The notes beneath the pieces were generated by a model. That model saw only the letters and a list, made by a program, of their open reading frames with translations, did no database searches and was not told where the DNA came from. 64,000 bases of DNA from the NCBI RefSeq assembly GCF_028748185.1, contig NZ_CP118164.1:4241814-4305813 (forward strand). Reading direction: 5' to 3'. Shown here piece after piece: positions 18,162-26,751 of the stretch. The stretch's first letter is position 1. Each line of letters begins with the position of its first letter. Source of the DNA: Bremerella sp. P1 (lineage in GTDB: Bacteria; Planctomycetota; Planctomycetia; Pirellulales; Pirellulaceae). The position numbers and the translations under genes were made by a program.

Positions 18162-19394
18162 ATGTCTCGTTTTGCTGCGATTGAAATTGAAATGCGCCGG
18201 CAGACGATCTGTCAGGCGATTGCTGTCGGCATTCTAGCCCTGTGGGTTCTTTATTGGTTGCAAGCGGTATTGATTCCATTTGTGCTGGCGATTTTTATCG
18301 TCAGTGGTTTGACGCCGGTCTTGTCGAACATTCAGAACCGGCTTTCGACGACCCGACTGGTCGCCGTACTGATCGCTTCGATCATTGGCTTTGCACTGGT
18401 GTTCGTTCTTTGGAGCATCATTTGGATATCCGTTGCCCAATTGAAACAAGATGGCGGCAAATATGTCCAAGGTGCGAAGGCATGGATGGACGCGGTACCT
18501 GAGTGGATGAAACGCCCGGAAGTTGCCTTTCAAGGTTTGCTGATGTCCGGGTCAGCTTCAGATGTCGCCAGTGCGGAAAACACGCCTGATGTCGAAGGTG
18601 CAGCCCAACCGATGGCTGGATCATTAGATGAACAGGTTGCGCAACAAAACGCGACATCCAGTCAGGGAGATAACTCAAATGACATGATATCGGAGTTCAT
18701 CCACGACACCGTCAGATTTGCTTTGGGTAAGCTGACCGAGTCGATGGGTTACGTCATTCAAACAAGTACGATGGTCGTCATCTTTCTCTTCTTCTTACTG
18801 CTGGGAAGTTCACAGGCCACGCTGCCGGAGAACACCTGGCAAGAGATCGACACCAAGATTCGAGAGTACATTCTTACGAAGTCCCTGATCTCCTTCTTCA
18901 CCGGCATCGCGTTTGGCTTTGTGTTGTGGCTGTTTGATATTCCACTGGCTGCCGTGTTTGCTCTGCTGGCCTTTCTGTTTAATTTCATTCCCAACATCGG
19001 ACCCATCCTGGCGTGTCTGTTGCCGCTGCCGCTGATCCTTCTAGACCCCGAAATGACCTGGTGGGAAATGACGCTGGTCATCAGCCTTTCGTCCGCGGTG
19101 CAGATTGTCAGTGGTAACGTGATCGAGCCACGGATGATGGGCGATTCGTTCGACGTTCATCCAATCGCGATTCTATTAGCGTTGATGTTCTGGTCGCTGA
19201 TCTGGGGCATGATTGGAATGTTCCTGGCCGTCCCCATCACGGCAATCATGAAGATCTTGTTCGCCAAATTCGAGATGACCCGGCCGTTGGCAGATCTGTT
19301 GGCTGGGAGAATCGATAGGTTGAACTTCAAGAATTTCAATTTCGGGTCGGCGCCTTCCGAAGGCTCGCCTGACGTGAAGAGTGCAGAAGCTTAG
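18162..19394 (+). CDS. AI-2E family transporter / permease
   Basis: 410-residue inner-membrane protein with the hydrophobic profile of the AI-2E (PerM/TqsA) family: three N-terminal helices, a variable hydrophilic region (about 115-185, Gln/Ser/Asp-rich here), then about five helices. Family motifs near the C-terminal half include FNFIPNIGPILACLLPLPL, the typical PnxGP-type turn, and a segment with GNVIEPRMMGDSFDVHPI. Family members export signals such as autoinducer-2 or act as Na+/H+ antiporters; the substrate here cannot be told. It starts at ATG 18162, just after the DUF423 gene. Confidence 0.9.
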   Translation: MSRFAAIEIEMRRQTICQAIAVGILALWVLYWLQAVLIPFVLAIFIVSGLTPVLSNIQNRLSTTRLVAVLIASIIGFALVFVLWSIIWISVAQLKQDGGKYVQGAKAWMDAVPEWMKRPEVAFQGLLMSGSASDVASAENTPDVEGAAQPMAGSLDEQVAQQNATSSQGDNSNDMISEFIHDTVRFALGKLTESMGYVIQTSTMVVIFLFFLLLGSSQATLPENTWQEIDTKIREYILTKSLISFFTGIAFGFVLWLFDIPLAAVFALLAFLFNFIPNIGPILACLLPLPLILLDPEMTWWEMTLVISLSSAVQIVSGNVIEPRMMGDSFDVHPIAILLALMFWSLIWGMIGMFLAVPITAIMKILFAKFEMTRPLADLLAGRIDRLNFKNFNFGSAPSEGSPDVKSAEA

Positions 19395-19442
19395 CGAACC
19401 TTGCTAATTAATCGCTTGGCGTCTCAAGAGTGAGAGCGACGA

Positions 19443-19473
19443 CAAATCGCGGACGAGTTTCCGCCGCGATTTG
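19443..19473. terminator. Stem-loop between convergent genes (weak terminator candidate)
   Basis: Perfect 10-bp stem CAAATCGCGG (19443-19452) with CCGCGATTTG (19464-19473), lying between the convergent permease and zinc-ribbon genes. There is no T-run on either side, so it is at best a weak terminator or an RNA-stabilising hairpin. Confidence 0.45.
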
Positions 19474-19515
19474 GGGCGTGCAGAGCGTTCTCAGCGCGAA
19501 TCGTCCGAGGTTGGA

Positions 19516-19707
19516 CTAGTTGTCTCCCTCGAGGCGATAGGCGATTTCGTCATCGTCTTCCAACGGACAGTGACAATTCTCGCAGACGAGTCCGCTCGCA
19601 CTATCTTTCTTGCCGTGAACGACGTTTTCACATTCCAAGCACCGATACATCAGCGCGAAGGAAATCGTGTCAGTGTCGATCAAAATGTTGTGAGATTTTA
19701 CGATCAT
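19516..19707 (-). CDS. Zinc-ribbon miniprotein
   Basis: 63 residues. Two CxxC knuckles, CLEC near residue 23 and CENC near residue 42, could hold one zinc ion; an acidic tail follows. GAGG lies 8 bases upstream of ATG 19707, which supports expression. Similar mini zinc ribbons often bind nucleic acid or partner proteins, but I cannot name a role. The AI-2E-type permease converges on it from the left. Confidence 0.65.
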   Translation of the reverse strand: MIVKSHNILIDTDTISFALMYRCLECENVVHGKKDSASGLVCENCHCPLEDDDEIAYRLEGDN

Positions 19708-20123
19708 TTCGGAAGCCTCATTTCGTTACTGGCAGGCGAAGGGGCCTCTACTCCCGTGCGTTATGCCCAGAAGTGGATTCGTTTCGGGAACCGCAATCTT
19801 GGGGTGGAGTGTAAGTTACGCGATAAAAGCAAAAACTAACAGGAACGCTACCGGAACGCTACCGGAACGCATCGGCGGAAATCCATGCGTAATGGTGGAA
19901 TGCGATCCTCACAGGGGGTGGTTATGGGGTGCACAGTATTGATACCTGTTTATCAACCCAGTCCTTTTCCCTACTGTTTGTCTCGTAATCCTCGAGTGGA
20001 CGACTACAGACCTAATCGTACAACGAGTTGAGATGGTTCAAAATTGCAATGTGATGCATTGCATGCCACCCGAGTAAGAACGCGAAAAGGGCGATGATTC
20101 AAGGCAAGAAGTTTTTGTCTGCT
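19708..20123. other. Intergenic region with a tandem repeat and a small palindrome
   Basis: 416 bases between two minus-strand genes, no convincing ORF. It holds a GGAACGCTACC tandem repeat (listed separately) and a short palindrome TTGATA (19939-19944) / TATCAA (19951-19956), a possible operator. No promoter consensus was recognised. Confidence 0.4.
19842..19874. repeat. 11-bp tandem repeat, about 2.8 copies
   Basis: The unit GGAACGCTACC occurs at 19842-19852 and 19853-19863, with a third, imperfect copy at 19864-19874. It is non-coding and upstream of the zinc-ribbon miniprotein gene. Confidence 0.8.
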
Positions 20124-21266
20124 TTAGTGACGCAGTGATTCCCAGGCATGAATCAGCAAGTCGGCGGCCTGGTCGATTTCTTCTTCAGAGGTATACCAAC
20201 CAACACTAAGGCGGACTGTGCCACGCTTGTCCGTTTCCGCAACTCCCATTGCAGCCAACACGGGTGAACTATTCCCCCCGCCAACAGTATCGCTACAGGA
20301 CGTTGCCGCACAGATTTCAGGAACGCGCCTTAGTAACTCTTGCCCCGATACGTTGGGAAAGTTAACGCACAACGTGTTGGGGATTCGCTCGACCTGCGAG
20401 CCATGAATGACAATCGGTTCGGGAATTGATTCCATCAATCGATGTCCGAACCGTCGCACAAGTTGCGTCAGCTTCTCTGCGGCGTCGTCAATACTGCGTC
20501 CGACAAGATTGGCCGCCTTGCCCATACCCACCCAAGCAGTGATATTCTCAGCTCCGGCTCGCAGTGAGTGCTCGGCACCCCCGCCGTGGATGATTGGTTG
20601 AAGCGAGGTCCCTTCTTGGACGTAGAGAGCTGCCGCTCCTTTCGGTCCGTAAAACTTGTGGGCTGATATACTCAGCAAATCGATGCCCAACTGTTTCGGG
20701 CTGACGTGTATCTTACCGGCTGCCTGACACGCGTCGCTGTGCAACAGCGTACCATGTTCCTGGCAGATTTTCGCGAGCTTGTCGATTGGCTGAATGACGC
20801 CTGTCTCGTCATTGGCCAGCATGATGGAAACCAAGCTTGTGTCAGGCCGAATCATCTCGGCTAGAGAATCGGCTGATACGATTCCATGCCGATCGACGGG
20901 AACCACCGAGACTTCGCAACCCATGTTTTGGCAGTGATTTGCTGTCTGGGCAACGGCGGCGTGCTCGACGGCGGAAACAATGATGTGACATGGTTTCCGG
21001 TCAGCCAGGTAGGGATACACGACCCCCTTGATGGCTAGATTGCAGCTTTCGGTTCCCGAGGCGCAGAAGATGATTTCGTCGGAAGTCGCGCCGAGCAGGT
21101 GTGCGACTTGACCGCGGGCATCTTCGAGTGCTTCATCGATGGCACGACTACGCGCGTACATCCCGTCGGGACAGGCAAAGTACTCTGCCATAAAGGGGAG
21201 CATTGCCTCTTGAACGCTTGGTGCGATGGGCGTTGTCGCGTTGTAATCGAGGAAGATCGACTTCAT
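20124..21266 (-). CDS. Cysteine desulfurase (NifS/IscS family, class V aminotransferase)
   Basis: 380 residues. A PLP enzyme that removes sulfur from cysteine as an enzyme-bound persulfide for Fe-S cluster or thio-cofactor assembly in the cytosol. The N-terminus IFLDYNATTPIAP is diagnostic. The PLP lysine is Lys204 in SAHKFYGPKG, and the persulfide cysteine is most likely Cys324 in ATSCSDTVGGGN. The ~4-residue loop difference from the common SGSACSSG motif suggests a NifS-like rather than a classical IscS subtype. Its ATG overlaps the upstream gene's TGA (TGATG), so the two are translationally coupled. No iscU, nifU or sufE homologue is nearby. Confidence 0.92.
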   Translation of the reverse strand: MKSIFLDYNATTPIAPSVQEAMLPFMAEYFACPDGMYARSRAIDEALEDARGQVAHLLGATSDEIIFCASGTESCNLAIKGVVYPYLADRKPCHIIVSAVEHAAVAQTANHCQNMGCEVSVVPVDRHGIVSADSLAEMIRPDTSLVSIMLANDETGVIQPIDKLAKICQEHGTLLHSDACQAAGKIHVSPKQLGIDLLSISAHKFYGPKGAAALYVQEGTSLQPIIHGGGAEHSLRAGAENITAWVGMGKAANLVGRSIDDAAEKLTQLVRRFGHRLMESIPEPIVIHGSQVERIPNTLCVNFPNVSGQELLRRVPEICAATSCSDTVGGGNSSPVLAAMGVAETDKRGTVRLSVGWYTSEEEIDQAADLLIHAWESLRH

Positions 21267-21589
21267 CAGACCTTGGGTAGAGCTCCCTTAAATCCGAAAT
21301 CAGCGTAGGCCTTAGGAAGAACGATGGCCGTAATTTTGAGGTAACTGATGGCCGTGTAAGGAATGATCGCTTGTCGGGCCCCGATCGCGTCCGGGGTCTG
21401 GCGCTGGACAACGACCATATTGTCGTCCAGGGCGAAACCAATGAAGGGGATCGATTCATTGAGTTCCGTCATGATCACCCCCTTTTGGGGCATGTCTTTT
21501 GGCCAGCGTTCAAACAGGTCTAGCCACTTATTCTTTTCAGGGTTCACAGGCCGTTCCAAGCTAGAAGTTTCACTCACACGCCACGTCAT
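21266..21589 (-). CDS. Small conserved-looking hypothetical protein coupled to the cysteine desulfurase
   Basis: 107 residues from ATG 21589, no signal peptide or membrane helix. The core reads MTELNESIPFIGFALDDNM, then RQTPDAIGARQAIIPYTAI, resembling a compact beta fold. Two starts are possible. ATG 21589 has no clear Shine-Dalgarno but adds a protein-like stretch (LDLFERWPKDMPQKGVI). The internal ATG 21472 (68 residues) has an ideal AGGGGGTGAT site. I keep the longer form because the extra residues read as folded protein. The stop overlaps the desulfurase ATG by one base. I do not recognise the family. Confidence 0.6.
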   Translation of the reverse strand: MTWRVSETSSLERPVNPEKNKWLDLFERWPKDMPQKGVIMTELNESIPFIGFALDDNMVVVQRQTPDAIGARQAIIPYTAISYLKITAIVLPKAYADFGFKGALPKV

Positions 21590-21724
21590 ATCAGAGTGTC
21601 GGAACAGAAAACGTTAGCTTTCCAATAAACTTCCCCTAGGTTGCGAATTCAAAAAGCTTGTTGAATTCAGCAAAATCGTTATCACAGAACGGTTTGCGGC
21701 ATCTTCACCTGACCGACAAAGTAC

Positions 21725-21753
21725 TCGACATTTGGCCAGGAATGGGTGATACT
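21725..21753 (+). promoter_or_regulatory. Candidate sigma-70 promoter of the DUF1559 gene
   Basis: TCGACA (21725-21730), 17-base spacer, GATACT (21748-21753), 67 bases before the ATG at 21821. One mismatch from consensus at -35 and two at -10. Confidence 0.45.
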
Positions 21754-21820
21754 TAAGGCGGCCTAGCTCTTCCAAAAACACGCTCGTCAGTGACTTATCA
21801 CCCATTAAGGATTTCCGGAC

Positions 21821-22858
21821 ATGATCAACCGCCGACACGGCTTCACGCTGGTTGAATTGCTAGTCGTGATCGCCATTATTGGAATTTTGGCAGGCTTGCT
21901 ACTTCCAGCCGTCAATATGGCCCGTGAAGCGGCCCGTCGCGCCGACTGCACGAATAACATGAAGCAGATCGGTCTGGCGGTGGTCAAAAAGGCGACATCC
22001 CATCCACGTGCCGAGATGCCACCTCACATGTCCTGGTCTCGCGGAGTCGCCACAAGTGCACGGGGTGGCTATTCCACCGGCGAAATTGTTGGCTGGCCTG
22101 TCACGATGCTATCCGAATTGGGGCGTGGTGATTTATCCGACGCATACACGTCTGGTCTTACAACCGGGACAGCATATAACCCAGCCGAACTGACGGGGCA
22201 GGTTGTCGACACCTTCATCTGTCCGAGTGATCCGATAGATCCCTCCGAGGCAAACCCAATGAGCTACTATCCAAACGGTGGCTATTGGAATGTTGCAACT
22301 TCTGGTGAGACGCTTGACCTTGATGCGAACGGCTGCTGGAGTGATCAGTCCAATTTGAATGGTCAGGGAGAGGTTCGTGTGAAGTACGGCTCGATGAAGG
22401 ACGGATTGACCAATACGTTGCTGATGACCGAGCGTATTCGCGTGCCCGTGTTCGGTACCGCAGGATCTTCCTGGCACGTTGTTGCTGTTGATGGCAGTGG
22501 CAATCTGGAGGAAGTGGAATCTTCCATGCTCTGGAATGACGGTTTTGTAACAACGCCACAACCAATCTCGCTTGCAGGCGTAAACACGCCCATCACCTAC
22601 GATTATGGCGGGTCAGGGCCGACAGAGGCTGCTTATCTTCCTTCGAGCAACCATTCCGGTACCGTCGTGACATCCTTCGCGGATGGTTCGGTTAAAGCGA
22701 TCTCGACGGAGATTGAAGCCAACGTCTATGCCCGCCTGATGACGAGCGAAGGTCGCAAGGCTCGCTTGCGAGGTACCGGGACACCCTACTTTGATAATGC
22801 GAATTTAACGTCGGGGAACTGGCAACAGGTACCCATTTCTGATTCAGACATCCCCTAA
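21821..22858 (+). CDS. DUF1559-domain pseudopilin-like protein
   Basis: 345 residues. The N-terminus [20 protein letters not shown] is a type IV prepilin/pseudopilin leader: prepilin peptidase would cut before Phe and methylate it, and the hydrophobic helix would pack in a pilus-like fibre. The rest is the DUF1559 (SBP_bac_10) domain abundant in Planctomycetes, with [21 protein letters not shown] after the helix and the H-X9-DG motif ([12 protein letters not shown]) near residue 280. It could be a substrate of a pilus or type II-like machine such as that encoded at 6.6-17.5 kb. A strong terminator follows. Confidence 0.92.
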   Translation: MINRRHGFTLVELLVVIAIIGILAGLLLPAVNMAREAARRADCTNNMKQIGLAVVKKATSHPRAEMPPHMSWSRGVATSARGGYSTGEIVGWPVTMLSELGRGDLSDAYTSGLTTGTAYNPAELTGQVVDTFICPSDPIDPSEANPMSYYPNGGYWNVATSGETLDLDANGCWSDQSNLNGQGEVRVKYGSMKDGLTNTLLMTERIRVPVFGTAGSSWHVVAVDGSGNLEEVESSMLWNDGFVTTPQPISLAGVNTPITYDYGGSGPTEAAYLPSSNHSGTVVTSFADGSVKAISTEIEANVYARLMTSEGRKARLRGTGTPYFDNANLTSGNWQQVPISDSDIP

Positions 22859-22908
22859 AAGAGTTCGATTCTCGAAATCCGAATCCTGGGGAATTGGTAT
22901 CATTCAAG

Positions 22909-22945
22909 GACATCCTTTCAATTGCGAAAGGATGTCTCTTTTTAT
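22909..22945 (+). terminator. Rho-independent terminator of the DUF1559 gene
   Basis: Perfect 11-bp stem GACATCCTTTC (22909-22919) with GAAAGGATGTC (22926-22936), 6-base loop, then TCTTTTTATTT. The ATG at 22932 lies inside the right arm, which argues against its use as the tadA start. Confidence 0.9.
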
Positions 22946-22964
22946 TTCTAGAGAAAGAAGTCGC

Positions 22965-23465
22965 GTGACGGACCCTGACATTCTTGGGCAATTCGAATTA
23001 CCTCAACTGCACCAGATGTATATGCAGATGGCGCTGCAACAGGCCGAGCAGGCAGCTCGTAGTGACGAAGTGCCTGTCGGTGCCGTGATTGTGCGAGAGG
23101 GAAGCATCATTGCCGCCGCGCACAATCAAAGAGAGATGCTCCGGGATCCGACGGCTCATGCGGAAATGATTGCCATCACCCAGGCCGCCGAAGCCGTAGG
23201 AGGCTGGCGTCTGGAAGATTGCATCTTGTACGTTACCCTCGAACCGTGTCCGATGTGTGCCGGAGCGATCCTGCAAGCTCGAATCCCAGTGGTGGTCTAT
23301 GGAGCACTCGATCCAAAGGCAGGGGCAGTTTCATCCCTCTACGAGATGCTGAATGACACCCGGCTGAATCATCGATGCGAAGTCGTTTCTGGGGTGTTGC
23401 AAGAACGTTGCGGCCAGATTCTGACAGACTTCTTTCGGCAGCGTCGGGCCGAGGGAAAGAAGTAA
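22965..23465 (+). CDS. tadA: tRNA-specific adenosine deaminase TadA
   Basis: 166 residues from GTG 22965. Deaminates adenosine 34 to inosine in the tRNA-Arg(ACG) anticodon. The cytidine/deoxycytidylate-deaminase zinc motif is complete: HAEM supplies the zinc-binding His and catalytic Glu, and PCPMCAGA the two zinc cysteines. TadA hallmarks [10 protein letters not shown] and [12 protein letters not shown] are present. An ATG at 22932 is in frame, but it falls in the terminator stem of the upstream gene; GTG 22965 has GAGAAAGAAG just upstream. The gene converges with the FHA gene with a 3-base gap. Confidence 0.93.
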   Translation: MTDPDILGQFELPQLHQMYMQMALQQAEQAARSDEVPVGAVIVREGSIIAAAHNQREMLRDPTAHAEMIAITQAAEAVGGWRLEDCILYVTLEPCPMCAGAILQARIPVVVYGALDPKAGAVSSLYEMLNDTRLNHRCEVVSGVLQERCGQILTDFFRQRRAEGKK

Positions 23466-23468
23466 TCT

Positions 23469-24971
23469 CTAGTCCGATTCCGAGCTCTCGTATTCATCCA
23501 ACACCGACGGCTTCGATGGCAGATAGCCGAGCCGATTCAGACGCGTAATGAAGTCGGTTTCGCAAAGCAGTCGCCACCGTTTAGGGTCTGGATGTTGGAT
23601 GAGAATGGCTTCCGCGTCAGGCATGAGATCGGAAATCCGATCGGGATGATCACAAAGCCATTTGATCCAATCGCCGGCACTGCCGAAGTTGGGCGACTTG
23701 GTGTCGATCTCCTGCTGGTATTTGGCGACCGCTTCCGGGTAGGCGGAGATCACTTCCTCATGCCCTTCGTGAGGGAAGATGAAAGCAAACGCATCTTTGC
23801 CCCAACCTTCGTGCAGTTCGTCGATGACCTTCTCGATGTCCTCAATGTGAAAAACTTTCGCGTCCGAGCCTTCGCAGCTAAAGGTTTGCTCCGAGTGGGC
23901 TTCCCACTCCTCGGTATCGACCTTGGAGGTATTTACGATCGCTCCCACATCGCGATGGCGGGCAAGCCGGCGGAGAAATTCGATCGGCATCGGCTCGATG
24001 CCCACGGCATCGACCAGGTGGTAGTTCTCGCCGATTTCCTTCGCGAAAAATGTCGCAAACTTACGTCGTACCAGATCTTCAAATACCCAGGTTCTTAGAG
24101 GAGCATCCGGGGCTTCCTCGCCGCCGTCGATGGTGACATGAAACTCCGTTTTTCCGGCAATGAATGTATCGCCCGTATAGATCGTGGCATAGGGAACGCT
24201 GACGTCATTCAGCCTGGTTCCGTTTTGGCTTTGAAGATCTCGCAGTCGGCAACGCTTTTCTTCACAGTCGAGGCCAAAGTGGACGCCTGAAATTGAAGCG
24301 TCACCAACGACCGTGACATCGGCCATCTGGTTGCGCCCAATGATGACGGTTTGCCCGGGAATCAGCCAGACTTGGCGTTTGCCGCTCGAGTCTTCAAACG
24401 TGACGTTCAGACGATGGATGCGAACGGAGTCGCTTCGGGGTGCATCATCCGAGTCGTCTTCTGCCGCAGGTTCACTTTCTTCCTCAGCCGAAATCTGTTT
24501 GGCGAGTTCCTCGATTTCCGTTCCATACTCTTCGGTTGATTCCAGTGAAGCTGGATCCACCACCTGAGCAGCTGGGGCAAACGGCTCGTTTTCCGCGACC
24601 TTTTGAGCGTCTTTTTCGCGAAGTCGTTGAATTTCGGGATACATGAGGGGATCAACAACGGTGGTCGTGATCTGGCCTTCAAAGCGTACTTGAAACTCGG
24701 AATTGCCAGCGCGGATGGTATCGCGGTCGTGCAGCTCAACGAGGTTAATTCGAATTCCGTTGACGAACGTACCGTTGGTGCTGTTCAGATCACGAATTCG
24801 GCAGCGTGATTTGTCACAGAGTAGAGCAAAATGAAGCCCTGACATGGCTCGATCATCCGAAATGGATAAATCGGCATTGGCCTGGCGACCAACTCGAAAC
24901 ATCGAGCCTTGTTCGGCCGTGATCATTTCTCCCTGGGCGGGACCTTCCTGGACCGTCAAATAGGCACGCAT
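23469..24971 (-). CDS. Double-FHA-domain protein with unknown C-terminal domain
   Basis: 500 residues. Two FHA domains, which bind phosphothreonine peptides: the first at about 25-98 (FRVGRQ, SGLHF, STNGTFVNG) and the second at about 205-282 (IIGRNQ, SGVHF, SQNGTRLND). The linker (about 115-190) is acidic. The C-terminal 210 residues form a separate folded-looking domain with LVRRKFATFFAKEIGENYHL and GSAGDWIKWLCDHPD. Its length and position resemble DUF4123-like adaptors fused to FHA in other bacteria, but I cannot confirm this. It probably reads Ser/Thr kinase signalling, common in Planctomycetes; no kinase is adjacent. Confidence 0.85.
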   Translation of the reverse strand: MRAYLTVQEGPAQGEMITAEQGSMFRVGRQANADLSISDDRAMSGLHFALLCDKSRCRIRDLNSTNGTFVNGIRINLVELHDRDTIRAGNSEFQVRFEGQITTTVVDPLMYPEIQRLREKDAQKVAENEPFAPAAQVVDPASLESTEEYGTEIEELAKQISAEEESEPAAEDDSDDAPRSDSVRIHRLNVTFEDSSGKRQVWLIPGQTVIIGRNQMADVTVVGDASISGVHFGLDCEEKRCRLRDLQSQNGTRLNDVSVPYATIYTGDTFIAGKTEFHVTIDGGEEAPDAPLRTWVFEDLVRRKFATFFAKEIGENYHLVDAVGIEPMPIEFLRRLARHRDVGAIVNTSKVDTEEWEAHSEQTFSCEGSDAKVFHIEDIEKVIDELHEGWGKDAFAFIFPHEGHEEVISAYPEAVAKYQQEIDTKSPNFGSAGDWIKWLCDHPDRISDLMPDAEAILIQHPDPKRWRLLCETDFITRLNRLGYLPSKPSVLDEYESSESD

Positions 24972-25287
24972 GGCTTGTCAATCATTCCTGTGGTTACGCT
25001 ATCAGACTGGCGGCAACTTTCCATTCGGTGTGAAGAAAGCGACCTTCCAAGTTTTGCCCAAAGCTAGATGCGAAGTCGCTTCCCCCTAAATCGCATAAAC
25101 ACCTGCTCCTGAGTATACCGCTGTCGTCGGTGCGAATCACCCATTGGGACTGCGAAACTGAACTAAAAAGTGGTCAATTCATACTGCGCGCACCCATCCT
25201 CGCGCGTCATGAAAGAACTGGCGCCGTTACAGCAGAGCATTCCCACGTTTATGAGGAGAGAAGAATGTTTCGCTGCGTCAGAAACGA
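24972..25287. other. Intergenic region, nothing recognised
   Basis: 316 bases between the FHA gene start and the end of the oxidoreductase gene, both on the minus strand. No ORF with a plausible ribosome site, no terminator and no clear promoter seen. Confidence 0.4.
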
Positions 25288-26742
25288 CTATTTCGCAGCG
25301 GCAGACTTGGCGTCTTTGAGTTGCTGGAATTCCGGCAGCTTCTTGTAGAACGGATCGAGCGGGTAGCACCCTGAGATGATTCCATTTCGTGGTGCCGACG
25401 TACAATCACTAAACGTGCGACACACTTTTTTACGCGGCATTGTGCCTTCTTCAAGCGTGACTTGCGGCAACTCAGGCAGAGACAGGACCATGCGTCCTAA
25501 GCCAACACTATCGACCCAGCCGGCTCGCACGACGGCCTGAGCGACATGAGGAAGGTACTCTTGCAGATAGGTGTAACCAGTACCGACCATCAACATTTCG
25601 GGAACCGCTTTCTTCACGTCGCGAACCGCTTCGATCTGACGAACGACACCCACCAGTGGGTCTTCCGGTGGCGGGTAGCCATCGCTCGGAGGGAAGATTG
25701 CCGGGCGTTGAATGTGCGGGTTGTAATAGGGGCTTCCCGCGGAAAGATTTACCGAGAAGACACCCGACTCGTGGAGCAGCTTGATCAAGCGGATCGGCTC
25801 GCTCAAATCCATCTCTAAGGGATTCTCGGAGCTGACACCAAAGCCATACTTGTAGGGAAGCAGATCCTGGAAGTCGACCGGCTCGCCGGCCTCAAGCCCG
25901 GCATGGAAGGGAATCAAGTCGAACACGCTCAGCCGAACTCCGATCATCAGCCCTGGGCACTCTTGTTGAATACGGCGAATGATCGTCAGCAAAAGTCGCG
26001 TGCGGCCTTCGAAGTCGCCGCCAAACTCACCACTGCGGGACCTTGCACTGAGAAATTCATGGAGCAAGTAGCCGTGGCAACACTTCACATCCACAAAGTG
26101 AAAACCAAGTTGCTGGGCAATCTTGGCAGAAGTGACGTAGTTGTCGATCAACTCGTAGAGCTCGGCGTCGGTCCAGACGGCGCTGTCATCATCGGAATCA
26201 ATACCGACCCGAGCATCCAAAATCGGGTGATGATATGCGATGCGTGGTTCGGCCATCTGCTTCTGATTCGGACGGCTGTAGCGCCCCGAGTGGGTCAGCT
26301 GTAGGCCGATCATTAATTCGGAAGGGTCACCGATCTCATTCTTATGCGTGTTGACGAGCGAATCGTACAGCTTTTCCAAGCCGAAACGATTGGATTCGGT
26401 GCCCAACGTTTGGTTCGGGTTGGCACGTCCATCTTCCTGAACCGCAGCCGCTTCGCCGCCCCAGATCAGCTTGGCTCCACTTCGCCCAAAGTTTTCCCAG
26501 CGACGAATGGTGAACTCGGTCGGTGAGCCGTCGGTATTGGCGTCCCAGCCTTCCATGGGGTGGATGCACCAGCGGTTGCCAATCGTAAAGCCTTCGGCCT
26601 TAAGTGGAGCCGCCATGGGCGAACTCTGATCACGCGTCAGAATCGAATCATCACACGGCAAGCTAAGCCCCAACTGCTCCAGGCGATCGCGAAATGCTTC
26701 GACGGTTTTCAGCTGGGCAACTTTGATGAAACGATTACTCAT
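25288..26742 (-). CDS. NADH:flavin oxidoreductase, Old Yellow Enzyme family
   Basis: 484 residues, a TIM-barrel FMN enzyme of the OYE/2,4-dienoyl-CoA reductase group that reduces activated C=C bonds with NAD(P)H. Landmarks: QLTHSGRYSRP on the FMN-binding strand, and CCHGYLLHEFLSARSR then GEFGGDFEGRTRL, the classic active-site and dimer segment. The barrel closes with VGTGYTYLQEYLP and VGLGRMVLSLPEL. The C-terminus has three cysteines (CRTFSDC, then SGCYPLDP), reminiscent of the Fe-S region of long family members but not the usual CxxCxxxC. No signal peptide, so probably cytosolic. The PcrA helicase gene ends 9 bases upstream of its start. Confidence 0.88.
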   Translation of the reverse strand: MSNRFIKVAQLKTVEAFRDRLEQLGLSLPCDDSILTRDQSSPMAAPLKAEGFTIGNRWCIHPMEGWDANTDGSPTEFTIRRWENFGRSGAKLIWGGEAAAVQEDGRANPNQTLGTESNRFGLEKLYDSLVNTHKNEIGDPSELMIGLQLTHSGRYSRPNQKQMAEPRIAYHHPILDARVGIDSDDDSAVWTDAELYELIDNYVTSAKIAQQLGFHFVDVKCCHGYLLHEFLSARSRSGEFGGDFEGRTRLLLTIIRRIQQECPGLMIGVRLSVFDLIPFHAGLEAGEPVDFQDLLPYKYGFGVSSENPLEMDLSEPIRLIKLLHESGVFSVNLSAGSPYYNPHIQRPAIFPPSDGYPPPEDPLVGVVRQIEAVRDVKKAVPEMLMVGTGYTYLQEYLPHVAQAVVRAGWVDSVGLGRMVLSLPELPQVTLEEGTMPRKKVCRTFSDCTSAPRNGIISGCYPLDPFYKKLPEFQQLKDAKSAAAK

Positions 26743-26751
26743 GGATTCAGC

